From contig DATNIW010000084.1 in assembly GCA_035604215.1 (NCBI GenBank), positions 1-22,310 on the forward strand: a stretch of DNA of 22,310 bases. Direction: 5' to 3'. The stretch's first letter is position 1. The number at the start of each line of letters is the position of its first letter. A program made the position numbers and the translations under genes. The notes below the pieces were generated by a model, which worked only from the letters and a program-made list of their open reading frames with translations, did not search any database and was not told the DNA's origin. Source of the DNA: UBA5070 sp035604215 (lineage in GTDB: Bacteria > Fibrobacterota > Fibrobacteria > UBA5070). This document shows, piece after piece, positions 14,855 through 22,310 of this stretch.

Positions 14855-14962
14855 GTGGCCAAGGCTCAGGACGCGAAGAAAGAGACCAAGAAGAAGCCGG
14901 AAAAGACCTTGAAGGAAAAGCGCATCGAGAAGCAGGCGAAGAAGTCCTCCAAGGCGGGATAG
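14855..14962 (+). CDS. Lysine-rich small protein, 35 aa
   Basis: A short gene with GTG start at 14855 and a strong ribosome site AGAAGGAG 6 nt upstream, behind a plausible promoter and followed by a hairpin. The product has 13 Lys in 35 residues, 5 Glu, and no hydrophobic core; it should be a charged helix or disordered. Such composition suits binding to nucleic acid, ribosomes or acidic protein surfaces, like H1-like or small ribosomal accessory proteins, but no family is recognised. The evidence for translation is the start site and the isolated position between two regulatory elements. The tandem K/E pattern could also be a leader peptide. Confidence 0.6.
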   Translation: MAKAQDAKKETKKKPEKTLKEKRIEKQAKKSSKAG

Positions 14963-15000
14963 TCGCCGGGTTCCCCGCAGGGGGGATCCGACCGAACCGG

Positions 15001-15021
15001 ACCGGAGGAGTCTCCTCCGGT
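15001..15021 (+). terminator. Strong hairpin after the lysine-rich gene
   Basis: ACCGGAGGA (15001-15009) and TCCTCCGGT (15013-15021) form a perfect 9-bp stem with loop GTC, 38 nt after the small gene's stop. There is no T tract after it, so it may act as an mRNA-stabilising end or a non-canonical terminator. Confidence 0.4.
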
Positions 15022-15072
15022 CGCCGGGTCTTCGGGTGCGGGATCGTCAAAGTTTCGGTAGCCGACCTTGGG

Positions 15073-15101
15073 GGTATCGGAAATTCCCTAATTTGGATAC
15101 C
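15073..15101 (+). promoter_or_regulatory. Imperfect palindrome and -10-like box directly before sppA
   Basis: GGTATC-GG-AAATT-CCCT-AATTT-G-GATACC: 11 paired positions broken by a small bulge, ending exactly at the base before the GTG start. It also contains TAATTT(G) (15089-15094), a -10-like box 7 nt before the start codon. As DNA it could be an operator; as RNA a hairpin limiting access to the start. No clear ribosome site is present. Confidence 0.45.
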
Positions 15102-17462
15102 GTGAACACCGTCTTCCGCTCCGCCTTGATCCTTCCCGGAATTCTGGCCGCCGCCCCACTCGTGCCGACGTCGTTCGGAGTGGCCGACCCCGACGGGATC
15201 CTCTCCCTGCAGACCAACCCCGCCGGCTTGGCCCGGATGGGTGCGATGGAACTCGGGCTCGAATCGGGTGGAGGCCAGATCCAGAGCCAGGAGGCGATCG
15301 AGGGGGGATGGCGGGGGCTCGGTGCCGGATGGGACCGGGTTCCCGGTCCGATGGACCCTTCGGTGCGCGAATCGGATCTCCGACTGGGGTACGGGCTCGA
15401 TCTGGGCAGGAACCTCTACGCAGGCCTCGCAGGTGTGCGCCACGAGATCGGTGGCACGTCCACCGGCTGGAGCGCCGACCTGGGATTGCTCTGGCAGCCA
15501 TCCGAGTACTTGTCCCTTGGTTGGCTGATGCCCAACCTGCAAGGCCAGGATGCCACCCGATCCACTGGAAGCGCATTGGGGTTTTCCATCCGACCCACGG
15601 CCTCGTTGGACCTGCAGGTGGGCATGGAAGCTTGGCTCGAAGGTGCCGCCTGGATCCGTCCTTCCTGGGACAATCCCACGTGGGAGGCCACGGCCCGCAT
15701 CCGGCCCATCCCCTGGCTGGCGCTCGACGGTCGCGTGGATCCCGAACATCCCGGGCGATGGGGTTTCGGCGTGTCCGCGCAGGCAACCCCCGATCTGAGC
15801 CTCTTCACCCGCTCGGCGCCCGCCCCCGGAGGAACGGAGTTCCAGACCTTCGGTGTCCATTGGATCCGGCAGACCCGCCCTTCCATCGGCGTCCTCTCGC
15901 CGGTCCTGATCTACCACCTTCCCGGATCGCTGGAGGAATCCCTCGAATGGGGATGCGTCGGCGGAATGGGGAAGGTCCGAGACGATTTCCGGCAGATGGA
16001 AGGCCTGGAACGACTCTCGAAGGTGGTTCTCGACCTCGGATCCACGCGGATTTCCCCTTCTTCCGCCGGCGAATTGCGCCGGATGGTGCTGGATCTGCGC
16101 GCTCGCGGGATCAAGGTCTACGCCTGGGCCCACGATCTGGACATGGGAAACGTCTATGTCCTGTCCGCCGCCGACCGCGCCGCCATCGATCCCGATGGAA
16201 CGGTTCGAGCCCACGGACTGGCGCTGGACCAGCTCTACTTCGGCAAGGTCCTGCGACGCCACGGGGTGGAAGTCCAAGTGGTGAAGACCGGTCCTTGGAA
16301 ATCCGCGATGGAACCCTTCGAATCCGATCGCATGTCCGATGCCGCCCGGGAGGACGCCCAACGGCTCCTCATGGATCTGGATTCCAGCATCCTGTCCGGC
16401 GTGGTGGCCGGTCGGGGGGTCGATCCGGCGTCTCTCGTGGCCTACGTGGACACCGGTTCCCTGCTGGCGCGATCCGCTGTATCCGAACATCTGGTGGATA
16501 CCCTGCTGGAGGAGTCCGATCTGGGGAACTGGGCCCAAGCGCCACGTCGAGGAACATCGTCGATGCCGCTGGCGGGCGCCGAGCGCGAGGCGTGGGGCGA
16601 TGGAAAGAGGGTCGAAGTCGTCCTGCTGGAAGGACAGATCGTCGACCACGACGGGGAAACCGGGATGGTTCCCTGGGAGAAGGGGATCGCGGCGGATCGC
16701 GCGTCGGAGCAGTTGGACCGGCTTCGCGCGGATCCCTCGGTGGGGGCGGTGGTGCTGCGGATCAACTCGCCGGGGGGCTCGGTCTCCGGTTCCGAGCGCT
16801 TGCGCAGGGCCGTGGAGAGGCTTTCGGCGACCAAGCCTGTCGTGGCCAGTTTCGGCGCGACGGCGGCTTCGGGGGCGTACCTCATGTCGCTTCCGGCGGC
16901 TCGCATCTTCGCCGAGCCGCTGGGCGTCGTGGGTTCCATCGGAGCCTTCGCCGCGAAAGCCTCCGTGCAGGGGTTGATGGATTCGCTCGGCATCGGCGTG
17001 GAGAGGGTGAAGACGGCGCCGCACGCGGGTGCCTCGAGTCCATTCACGGGCCTGGACTCCCTGGAGGTCGCCCGGTTGACGGAATTCGTTAGCGACGCCC
17101 ATCTCGAATTCGCGACCCAGGTGAGGCGTTGGCGCAAGCTCGATTCCGCCGCCTTCGACCGGGTGGACGGAGGCAGGGTCTTCTCCGGCAGCCGATCGGT
17201 GGACCTGGGATTGGCGGATGCCTCCGGGGGGTTGGACGATGCCGTGCGCTGGGTCCGCCAGCGCGCGAAGCTTCCCTCCGACGCCGAGGTGCGATGGACC
17301 CGGCCCGGCCCTGCGGGATTCGGAGCCGCGCTGGATCGGGCTTCCCTGATCGCGTCCCGGGCGCTGGAATCCGAAAATCCCGTCGATCGGTTGCAGGAGT
17401 TCCTCCCCGCTTCCGGCGTCGGAGTGTGGGCCCAGGCGCCCTGGGATCCCCGCTGGGAATGA
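15102..17462 (+). CDS. sppA: SppA-type S49 signal peptide peptidase with N-terminal outer-membrane-like domain
   Basis: A 786-aa envelope protease. Residues 1-22 look like a signal peptide (FRSALILPGILAAA). About 25-275 is a Gly/Trp/Leu-rich beta pattern starting with DGILSLQTNPAGLARM; the NPAGL motif recalls PorV/FadL-like outer-membrane barrels. After this come two S49 domains. Catalytic Lys is K400 in GPWKSAMEPF and catalytic Ser is S590 in AASGAY, 190 residues apart as in E. coli SppA (K209/S409). INSPGGSVSGSE and GSIGAF complete the oxyanion and support motifs. SppA normally clears cleaved signal peptides from the membrane; the front domain suggests a different location. The start codon is GTG, preceded by a palindrome; a TTG at 15093 is an alternative. 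Its stop overlaps the next start (ATGA). Confidence 0.9.
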   Translation: MNTVFRSALILPGILAAAPLVPTSFGVADPDGILSLQTNPAGLARMGAMELGLESGGGQIQSQEAIEGGWRGLGAGWDRVPGPMDPSVRESDLRLGYGLDLGRNLYAGLAGVRHEIGGTSTGWSADLGLLWQPSEYLSLGWLMPNLQGQDATRSTGSALGFSIRPTASLDLQVGMEAWLEGAAWIRPSWDNPTWEATARIRPIPWLALDGRVDPEHPGRWGFGVSAQATPDLSLFTRSAPAPGGTEFQTFGVHWIRQTRPSIGVLSPVLIYHLPGSLEESLEWGCVGGMGKVRDDFRQMEGLERLSKVVLDLGSTRISPSSAGELRRMVLDLRARGIKVYAWAHDLDMGNVYVLSAADRAAIDPDGTVRAHGLALDQLYFGKVLRRHGVEVQVVKTGPWKSAMEPFESDRMSDAAREDAQRLLMDLDSSILSGVVAGRGVDPASLVAYVDTGSLLARSAVSEHLVDTLLEESDLGNWAQAPRRGTSSMPLAGAEREAWGDGKRVEVVLLEGQIVDHDGETGMVPWEKGIAADRASEQLDRLRADPSVGAVVLRINSPGGSVSGSERLRRAVERLSATKPVVASFGATAASGAYLMSLPAARIFAEPLGVVGSIGAFAAKASVQGLMDSLGIGVERVKTAPHAGASSPFTGLDSLEVARLTEFVSDAHLEFATQVRRWRKLDSAAFDRVDGGRVFSGSRSVDLGLADASGGLDDAVRWVRQRAKLPSDAEVRWTRPGPAGFGAALDRASLIASRALESENPVDRLQEFLPASGVGVWAQAPWDPRWE

Positions 17463-19366
17463 TCCCATCTCCTTCTCCCGCGCCGGGTCGCCGACGCCGG
17501 GTCGTCGTCCTTTTCCTGGCGGCGGCGCCATTCCTCACCGGATGCCTCTGGCTGAACACCCTGTTCAACGCCCGCAAGGCCTGGGAGCTGGCGGAGATCT
17601 CGCGCGACCGTCGGTTCCGGAAGAATCCGCTGGACACAGTCCAGATCTCCGCGGACGAGAAGGCCCTCTACCTCCGCGCCATGGCCAAGGGATCCAAGGT
17701 CCTGGAGCTTTGGCCACAAGACAGTTCCTGGCATCCCGAAGCCCTCATCGTGATCGCCAGGAGCCAGCAAAGGCTGTCGGATTTCGACATGGCCCTGAGG
17801 ACCTATTCCGACATCGTGGAGCACTATCCGGCGAGTCCGAGGTACATGCCCGCCGTCCAGGGCGAGGTCGAGTGCTTCCTCGCCCTGGGCCGCTACGCCG
17901 AGGCGGCGGACTGGATGAAGAGGCTGGACAGCCTGCGCATCGATGGCGGGCCGGCGGGGTTGGCCTGGTTGAGGGCGCAACTGGACCTGGGCAGGTTGGA
18001 TACGACCGGGGCGCGGCGGGAACTCGGGCGGATCCTGGCCAACCCGAAGGCACCCGCGGATCGCAGGGCCCAGGCGGCCTGGCTGGCCGGAAACCTGGCC
18101 TGGGCTCAAATGGACTGGCCGGACGCGCGGGTGAACTTCCTGCGTCCCGAAATCCTCCATCTCCCCTATCTGGAGCGGTTCCGCAGCCGCCTCCTGGCCA
18201 GTCTGGCCTTGGACCGGGAGGGCTCCGGCAAGGAGGCCGTGCGAGAACTGCGCGAGCTTCCCGGGAAGGGATTCCAGAGATCGGAATCGGAAATCACCCT
18301 GGAGCTCGGGCGTCTCGAACTTTCCCACGGATGGTACACCGATGGCCTCAAGGACCTCGGTCGTATGGAATCCATGATCGATCCCCCCGAAACGGTCGCC
18401 GAAGGTCTGGTGCTTCTGGGAGACGACGCGCGTCTGCGCCGCATCGACGTACGCGAAGCGTTGCGCGTCTACCTGATCGGATCGCGCGTCGGCGGATCCA
18501 CCTACTGGGGACTGCGCGCCAAATCCCTCGCCGACGCCCTGGGCGATCTGGCCAAGCTTCGGGAACGCCGGATCGCGGACTCCACGCGTGCGGATTGGAA
18601 TTTCGATCTGGCCGAACTCTATCTGCTTCGACTGGACAGCCGCGACAGCGCCGTGGTGGCCTACCGTCGGATCCTGGCGGACACGTCCGCCAAGCTCCTG
18701 CAGCGTGCCCGCGCCAGCTACGCGCTGGCTTGGATCGCGGACGACGAGAGAAGGGATTCCAGTGCTTCCCGCGTGGATTCCGGGTCGAATTCCGCCAGGG
18801 GCGGGAATCCCTGGCTGGCCGTGGCTCGGGAATTTCCCGGCACCGAGTACGCCAAGGTGGCGCAGCGCAATGCCGGGGTCCCCGTGACCACGGTGACGGC
18901 GGAGGATTCCGCCGAGGCCCTCTACCGGCGAGGCGAAATCCTCTGGATGGACCAGTCCGACGTGCCCGACGCCATCTCGCGGTTCCAGGAGCTTTCCAAG
19001 CGGCGGGGGACCCTCGCGGGTCGGCGGGCGCTTTGGGCCGTCGCCTGGCTGTACGACAACGTCCTGCACGACAGCGCCAAGGCCGCTCCGGCCTACCGCC
19101 ACGTCGTGGACAGCTTGCCCGGCACCGTATGGGCCCTGAAGGCCGCGGCCATCCTCAAGGGGCAGCCGCGCGACTTCCTGGGTGGAGCGGTTCCGGCCCA
19201 CGTCTACGAGGACGATTTCGTGGAAGGCGTGGAGAAGATCGACACCACCCGCTACCGGCTGGGGCCGCGCAAGCCGAAGTCGGGAGGTTTCCTCCCGCCC
19301 GACGTGCCCGAGCCGATCCCGCCGAAACCTGAAGACCAATTCCTGACACCGGACGATTTCTACTGA
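17459..19366 (+). CDS. Tetratricopeptide-repeat lipoprotein
   Basis: A 635-aa exported lipoprotein of unknown exact role. The N-terminus has a basic stretch RRRR, a hydrophobic core and lipobox LTGC with lipidated C29. The rest is helical with TPR-like units, for example WHPEALIVIARSQQRLSDFDMALRTYSDIVEHYP (about 80-115) and later EALYRRGEILWMDQSDVPDAISRFQEL, giving a superhelical protein-binding surface like BamD, YbgF or peptidoglycan-assembly scaffolds. The C-terminal end is Pro/Asp-rich. It starts in a 4-nt ATGA overlap with sppA and ends in TGATG shared with rlpA, so it belongs to an envelope operon. It may scaffold the protease or the RlpA enzyme; this is inferred from position. Confidence 0.85.
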   Translation: MIPSPSPAPGRRRRVVVLFLAAAPFLTGCLWLNTLFNARKAWELAEISRDRRFRKNPLDTVQISADEKALYLRAMAKGSKVLELWPQDSSWHPEALIVIARSQQRLSDFDMALRTYSDIVEHYPASPRYMPAVQGEVECFLALGRYAEAADWMKRLDSLRIDGGPAGLAWLRAQLDLGRLDTTGARRELGRILANPKAPADRRAQAAWLAGNLAWAQMDWPDARVNFLRPEILHLPYLERFRSRLLASLALDREGSGKEAVRELRELPGKGFQRSESEITLELGRLELSHGWYTDGLKDLGRMESMIDPPETVAEGLVLLGDDARLRRIDVREALRVYLIGSRVGGSTYWGLRAKSLADALGDLAKLRERRIADSTRADWNFDLAELYLLRLDSRDSAVVAYRRILADTSAKLLQRARASYALAWIADDERRDSSASRVDSGSNSARGGNPWLAVAREFPGTEYAKVAQRNAGVPVTTVTAEDSAEALYRRGEILWMDQSDVPDAISRFQELSKRRGTLAGRRALWAVAWLYDNVLHDSAKAAPAYRHVVDSLPGTVWALKAAAILKGQPRDFLGGAVPAHVYEDDFVEGVEKIDTTRYRLGPRKPKSGGFLPPDVPEPIPPKPEDQFLTPDDFY

Positions 19367-19827
19367 TGCGGACGGGCTTGGATCCGCGGGCAATCCTGCG
19401 TTGGAGCTGGCCGCTCCTCCTCTGCTCCTGCGCCGCGAATTTTCCCGTGCGCACCGGGTACGACCGGGCCATCGGAACCTGGAGGACCTCGCGCTCCGCG
19501 GGGTCTTCGGACACCTCCGGGAGGGAGCCGGCCGGGACCGTCCTGACGGGACAAGCGAGCTTCTACGGGGCGGAGCTCTCCGGTCACCCCACGTCCAGCG
19601 GCGAGAACTTCGATCCATCCGACCACACGTGCGCGCACCGGACATTGCCTTTCGGCACCCGGCTGAAGGTGACCTACACGAAGAAAGGAACCTCGACCGT
19701 GGTCCGGGTGAACGACCGGGGACCGCATGTTCCGGATCGGATCCTGGATCTTTCCCGGGCCGCCGCGGACGATTTGGGACTGACGGTCGACGGAGTGGGG
19801 ACGGTGCAGGCCGAGGTCCTGCCCTGA
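19366..19827 (+). CDS. rlpA: RlpA-like septal ring lipoprotein / lytic transglycosylase
   Basis: A 153-aa double-psi beta-barrel protein. Residues 62-150 carry the family pattern: GQASFYG, SSGENFD (E80), CAHRTLPFGTRLKV (H91) and VVRVNDRGPH with the proposed catalytic D117, then RILDLSRAAADDLGL. RlpA proteins cleave naked glycan strands of peptidoglycan near division sites. The N-terminus has a hydrophobic stretch ending LLLCSC; C22 is a possible lipidation site although the lipobox (LCSC) is irregular. There is no SPOR domain, unlike E. coli RlpA, so septal targeting must differ. The ATG shares its A with the upstream stop (TGATG), suggesting coupled translation. Confidence 0.92.
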   Translation: MRTGLDPRAILRWSWPLLLCSCAANFPVRTGYDRAIGTWRTSRSAGSSDTSGREPAGTVLTGQASFYGAELSGHPTSSGENFDPSDHTCAHRTLPFGTRLKVTYTKKGTSTVVRVNDRGPHVPDRILDLSRAAADDLGLTVDGVGTVQAEVLP

Positions 19828-19859
19828 AGGAAGCGCATCCCCTCGACGGAGTGCCGGGG

Positions 19860-21854
19860 ATGACCCCTCGGCGTCGCAAGGCCCTCGTGGAATCCGGGCT
19901 CGGGACGCCCCTTTCCCTGGCGGAACACCTGCCGAGGCGCTACATCGACCGCACCGTGGTGCGGAGCATCTCCGAGATACTGGATGGAGAAGAGGTGCTC
20001 CTGGACGTGCGTCTCGTTTCCGTGCGTCTGCTGCACGGGCGCCGCGAGCGGCTGACGGCCACGGCCCGCGACTCCACCGGTGGGATCGAACTCCTGTGGT
20101 TCGGGGGCGCGCGTTGGATCGCCAAACGCCTGGAATCGGGAATGCGGCTCCTGGTGTCGGGAACCGTCACGCGTTTCCGGACCCTGCAGATCGTGCATCC
20201 CGAGTTCGAAGTCCTAGCGGAGGGCGAAGAGGCGAAGGGATCGGTGATTCCGGTCTACCGGCTGACCCAGGCGCTGCGGGAGGCGAAAATCGACCACAGG
20301 GCGATGCAGCAGCTCGCGTTGGCCTCCCTCGCCCGAGCCGACATCGACGAGATCCTTCCCGACTGCCTCCGTTCGGGCGCCTCCCTCCCGCGCCGCGAAC
20401 GGGTCCTGCGCATCCATCGGCCCGAGAACCTCGCGCAATCCCAGGCGTTGCTTCTCCACGAGCAGGCCGCCCAGTGGTTTCCGGTCCTGGTCCGGCTCCG
20501 CAAGCGGAGGCGGGATCTTTCCGGACGTGGTCGACGGTTCCCGGCATCCGCTCGGCTGCGGCCGGCCGTCGAGTCCGAGCTGCCTTTCCGACTGCACCAG
20601 AGCCAGGCGACGGCCGTGGACGTCCTGGAGGACAGGTTTTCGGGCGGAGACCAGGCCCATGTCCTGCTTCAAGGCGACGTGGGCTCGGGCAAGACCCTGG
20701 TCTGCCTGCTCGCCGCGTGTCCGGTGCTGGAAGGTGGCGCCCAGGTGGCCGTGCTGGCGCCCACCGAGGTGCTTGCCAGACAGCATCTGTCCACGTTCCG
20801 CAGGTGGCTGTCTCCCCTGGACGTTCCCGTCCTCTACTTCGCCGCCGCGCAGTCCCGGGAGGAACGGGTCCAGGCGCTTTCCCGTCTGGCGCACGGACGG
20901 GCCGCGGTGGCCGTGGGAACGCACGCGCTGCTTTCCGACGAGGTCGTCTTCCGGGACCTCGCTCTCGTGGTCTTCGACGAACAGCACCGGTTCGGTGTCG
21001 CGCAGAGACAAAAATTGGTGTCCAAGGGAGCGTTCCCCCACGTGGTCGCGGCGAGCGCGACTCCCATTCCCCGGACCCTCCTTCTGGGCGCCCACGGCGA
21101 CATGGAGGTCCTGGAGGTGCGGGGTCGTCCCGGCAACAGGCTGCCCGTTCGTTGCCGGGTGGTTTCTCCGGAAAAGCATGCCGACATGCTCTCCTGGATC
21201 CGTGGGGAACTGGCTGGCGGACAGAAGCTGTTCTGGGTGGTCCCGCGGGTGGACGAGAGCGAAGAAGGGGCTTCGGTGGCCAGCGCCGCCGAACGCCTGC
21301 GTCTGTTCCTCGGGGAGGAACACGTCGGCGTCCTTCACGGTCGCATGGATGGACCCGAGCAGGTGGCGGCCATCGACGCCCTGCGCGACGGATCCATCCG
21401 CGCCCTGGTATGCACCACCGTGGTGGAGGTGGGGGTCGACATCCCCGACTGCGACCTGATGGTCATCGAGCATCCCGAATTCTTCGGACTGGCGCAACTC
21501 CACCAACTCAGGGGACGGGTGGGGCGAGGCGGCGGCCAGGGCTGGTGCTTCCTCCTGCCCGCGGACGAGGAGAAGGTGGAGAGGCTCAAGCGCTTCGCCG
21601 CCACGGAGGACGGATTCGAGATCGCGGACATCGATCTGGAAGAACGAGGAGCCGGAGATCTGGAGGGATCGGTGCAATCGGGGGGAGGTCTTGGACGCGC
21701 AGGTCTGCTCCAGGAGCACATCGGGCTCCTGGAGCGCTGGAGGGACGGGGTGGACCGGATTCTCTCCGGAAGTCTCCCCTTGGACGACGCGGAGAAGAAG
21801 CGGATGGACATCTGGCTTTCGGACGAGAAACTGGGGGAGGCGCTGACCGGTTGA
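19860..21854 (+). CDS. recG: ATP-dependent DNA helicase RecG
   Basis: A 664-aa superfamily 2 helicase that reverses stalled replication forks and branch-migrates Holliday junctions. An N-terminal wedge/OB region (about 1-160) with HLPRRYIDRT precedes the motor. Walker A is GDVGSGKT (K278), then DEQHRFG (motif II), SATPIPRT (III), TTVVEVGVD (V) and QLRGRVGRG (VI). The C-terminal element ERGAGDLEGSVQSGG matches the family's RGPGDLLGTRQSG hook. The ATG at 19860 has GGAG 8 nt upstream. Reading upstream in frame gives HPLDGVPG, which fits the start of RecG homology, and a CTG at 19824 with GAGG 7 nt upstream would include it. The gene follows rlpA by 32 nt or, from the CTG, overlaps it. Confidence 0.96.
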   Translation: MTPRRRKALVESGLGTPLSLAEHLPRRYIDRTVVRSISEILDGEEVLLDVRLVSVRLLHGRRERLTATARDSTGGIELLWFGGARWIAKRLESGMRLLVSGTVTRFRTLQIVHPEFEVLAEGEEAKGSVIPVYRLTQALREAKIDHRAMQQLALASLARADIDEILPDCLRSGASLPRRERVLRIHRPENLAQSQALLLHEQAAQWFPVLVRLRKRRRDLSGRGRRFPASARLRPAVESELPFRLHQSQATAVDVLEDRFSGGDQAHVLLQGDVGSGKTLVCLLAACPVLEGGAQVAVLAPTEVLARQHLSTFRRWLSPLDVPVLYFAAAQSREERVQALSRLAHGRAAVAVGTHALLSDEVVFRDLALVVFDEQHRFGVAQRQKLVSKGAFPHVVAASATPIPRTLLLGAHGDMEVLEVRGRPGNRLPVRCRVVSPEKHADMLSWIRGELAGGQKLFWVVPRVDESEEGASVASAAERLRLFLGEEHVGVLHGRMDGPEQVAAIDALRDGSIRALVCTTVVEVGVDIPDCDLMVIEHPEFFGLAQLHQLRGRVGRGGGQGWCFLLPADEEKVERLKRFAATEDGFEIADIDLEERGAGDLEGSVQSGGGLGRAGLLQEHIGLLERWRDGVDRILSGSLPLDDAEKKRMDIWLSDEKLGEALTG

Positions 21855-21883
21855 GGGGCGTGCGCGTTCGTTTCCTGTACCTT
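21851..21883 (+). promoter_or_regulatory. Putative promoter of the pterin dehydratase gene
   Basis: TACCTT followed by G (21878-21884) repeats the -10-like box of the tRNA gene, also preceded by a short pyrimidine run (TTCCT in both). The only -35-like sequence, TTGAGG at 21851, is 21 nt away, long for sigma-70. The predicted leader is about 35 nt. Confidence 0.35.
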
Positions 21884-21925
21884 GCACTCCCCGTCCCCAC
21901 GAACCCATGAACGAGGAGTTCCGGA

Positions 21926-22264
21926 ATGGACAAGGCCACGGTGCTGGACGAAACCCAAATCGCGGATCTGCTGTCGGAAATGCCCCACTGGAGGGTGGTG
22001 GACGGCGCGCTGCGGCGGGAACTCCGCTACGAGAACTTCTCGCAGGCCTTCGGGTTCATGACCCGCGTGGCGCTGGCGTCGGAAACCCTGGGCCACCATC
22101 CCGACTGGTCCAATTCCTGGAACCACGTCACGATCTCCATCCTGCACCACGATGTCGGTCGCCTCTCCAGCTTGGACGCCAAGCTGGCCCGCGAAGTGGA
22201 ACGAATTCGCGCCGAATCCGGGCACCGCGACGCGGCCGCGGATTCCCGCGCCGTGGCGAGCTAG
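21926..22264 (+). CDS. 4a-hydroxytetrahydrobiopterin dehydratase (pterin-4a-carbinolamine dehydratase)
   Basis: A 112-aa enzyme of the PCD/DCoH family that dehydrates 4a-hydroxy-pterins so that the cofactor of aromatic amino acid hydroxylases can be recycled. The family core is present: MPHWRVVDGALRREL, FGFMTRVALASE, then LGHHPDW with catalytic H57 and H58, and NHV with H67, followed by HHDVGRLSSLD. The ATG at 21926 has GAGGAG 7 nt upstream; an earlier ATG at 21907 is out of frame. No phenylalanine hydroxylase gene is in the window, so its partner is unknown; family members in bacteria without such enzymes may act in molybdopterin or other pterin chemistry. Confidence 0.94.
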   Translation: MDKATVLDETQIADLLSEMPHWRVVDGALRRELRYENFSQAFGFMTRVALASETLGHHPDWSNSWNHVTISILHHDVGRLSSLDAKLAREVERIRAESGHRDAAADSRAVAS

Positions 22265-22275
22265 ATTCCCCGAGG

Positions 22276-22310
22276 ATGGACCCGCGAGGACCCATTCTGC
22301 TGGCCAGCCC
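22276..22310 (+). CDS. Start of a gene cut by the window edge, possibly Maf
   Basis: ATG at 22276 follows CGAGG directly and opens MDPRGPILLASP, then runs off the window. The ILLAS stretch so close to the N-terminus is typical of Maf nucleotide pyrophosphatases (LILASxSPRR), but only eleven to twelve codons are visible. It lies 11 nt after the pterin dehydratase stop, so it may be in the same operon. Confidence 0.4.
   Translation, partial: MDPRGPILLAS

Noticed and set aside
14706..17531. Long in-frame upstream extension of lipA on the minus strand
   Set aside because: It runs opposite sppA, has no homology features, and lipA homology begins at 14705.
16442..19879. Long minus-strand open frame (over 1100 codons) opposite sppA and the TPR lipoprotein
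   Set aside because: Composition is Arg/Pro/Ser-rich shadow sequence, while the plus strand shows clear protease, lipobox and RlpA motifs.
1..22310. CRISPR arrays, insertion sequences, phage genes or attachment sites
   Set aside because: No regularly spaced repeats, transposase or integrase motifs, or duplicated tRNA end were seen.

Overview
The window is gene-dense, mostly high-GC Gram-negative DNA, with one AT-rich stretch around 8.63-9.55 kb. Lipoproteins with lipoboxes, an RlpA, an SppA with an outer-membrane-like front domain and a flagellar cap operon behind a sigma-54-type promoter all point to a motile diderm. The short sigma factor without region 1.1 and several -10-like boxes of the form TAnnTTG recall the Fibrobacterota/Bacteroidota side of the bacteria. 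This placement is inference; no taxonomic marker was searched.

Left part (1-4102): a primary-type sigma factor gene on the minus strand with an intrinsic terminator, divergent from a flagellar operon fliD-fliS-small coiled-coil protein. The spacer carries a very good -24/-12 promoter 43 nt before fliD. Next (4115-8155), a compact minus-strand operon surE-gyrA-PilZ protein is joined by a 4-nt overlap and a 4-nt gap. A tRNA with CAT anticodon (8324-8397) follows, then a gene-free stretch of about 340 bases with several hairpins, three DnaA-box-like sites and an AT-rich flank: a candidate replication origin.

Middle (8736-14705): a minus-strand run read as lipA, a 7TM-PAS histidine kinase, a REC-GAF-kinase-REC hybrid protein and a class I/II aminotransferase. 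The two signalling genes overlap by ATGA. The aminotransferase shows a strong base-composition gradient along its length. A palindrome sits in the spacer between lipA and a divergent 35-residue lysine-rich protein.

Right part (15102-end): a plus-strand cell-envelope/DNA-repair operon of sppA (fused to an N-terminal NPAGL-type outer-membrane domain), a TPR lipoprotein, rlpA and recG, linked by overlapping or near-overlapping stop/start codons. It is followed by a pterin-carbinolamine dehydratase gene with its own putative promoter and the first codons of a possible maf gene at the window edge.

Most of the window is housekeeping. The less ordinary signals are the SppA fusion, the origin-like region, the compositional ramp in the aminotransferase, the Val at the quinolone position of GyrA, the lysine-rich mini-protein, and the regulatory palindromes.
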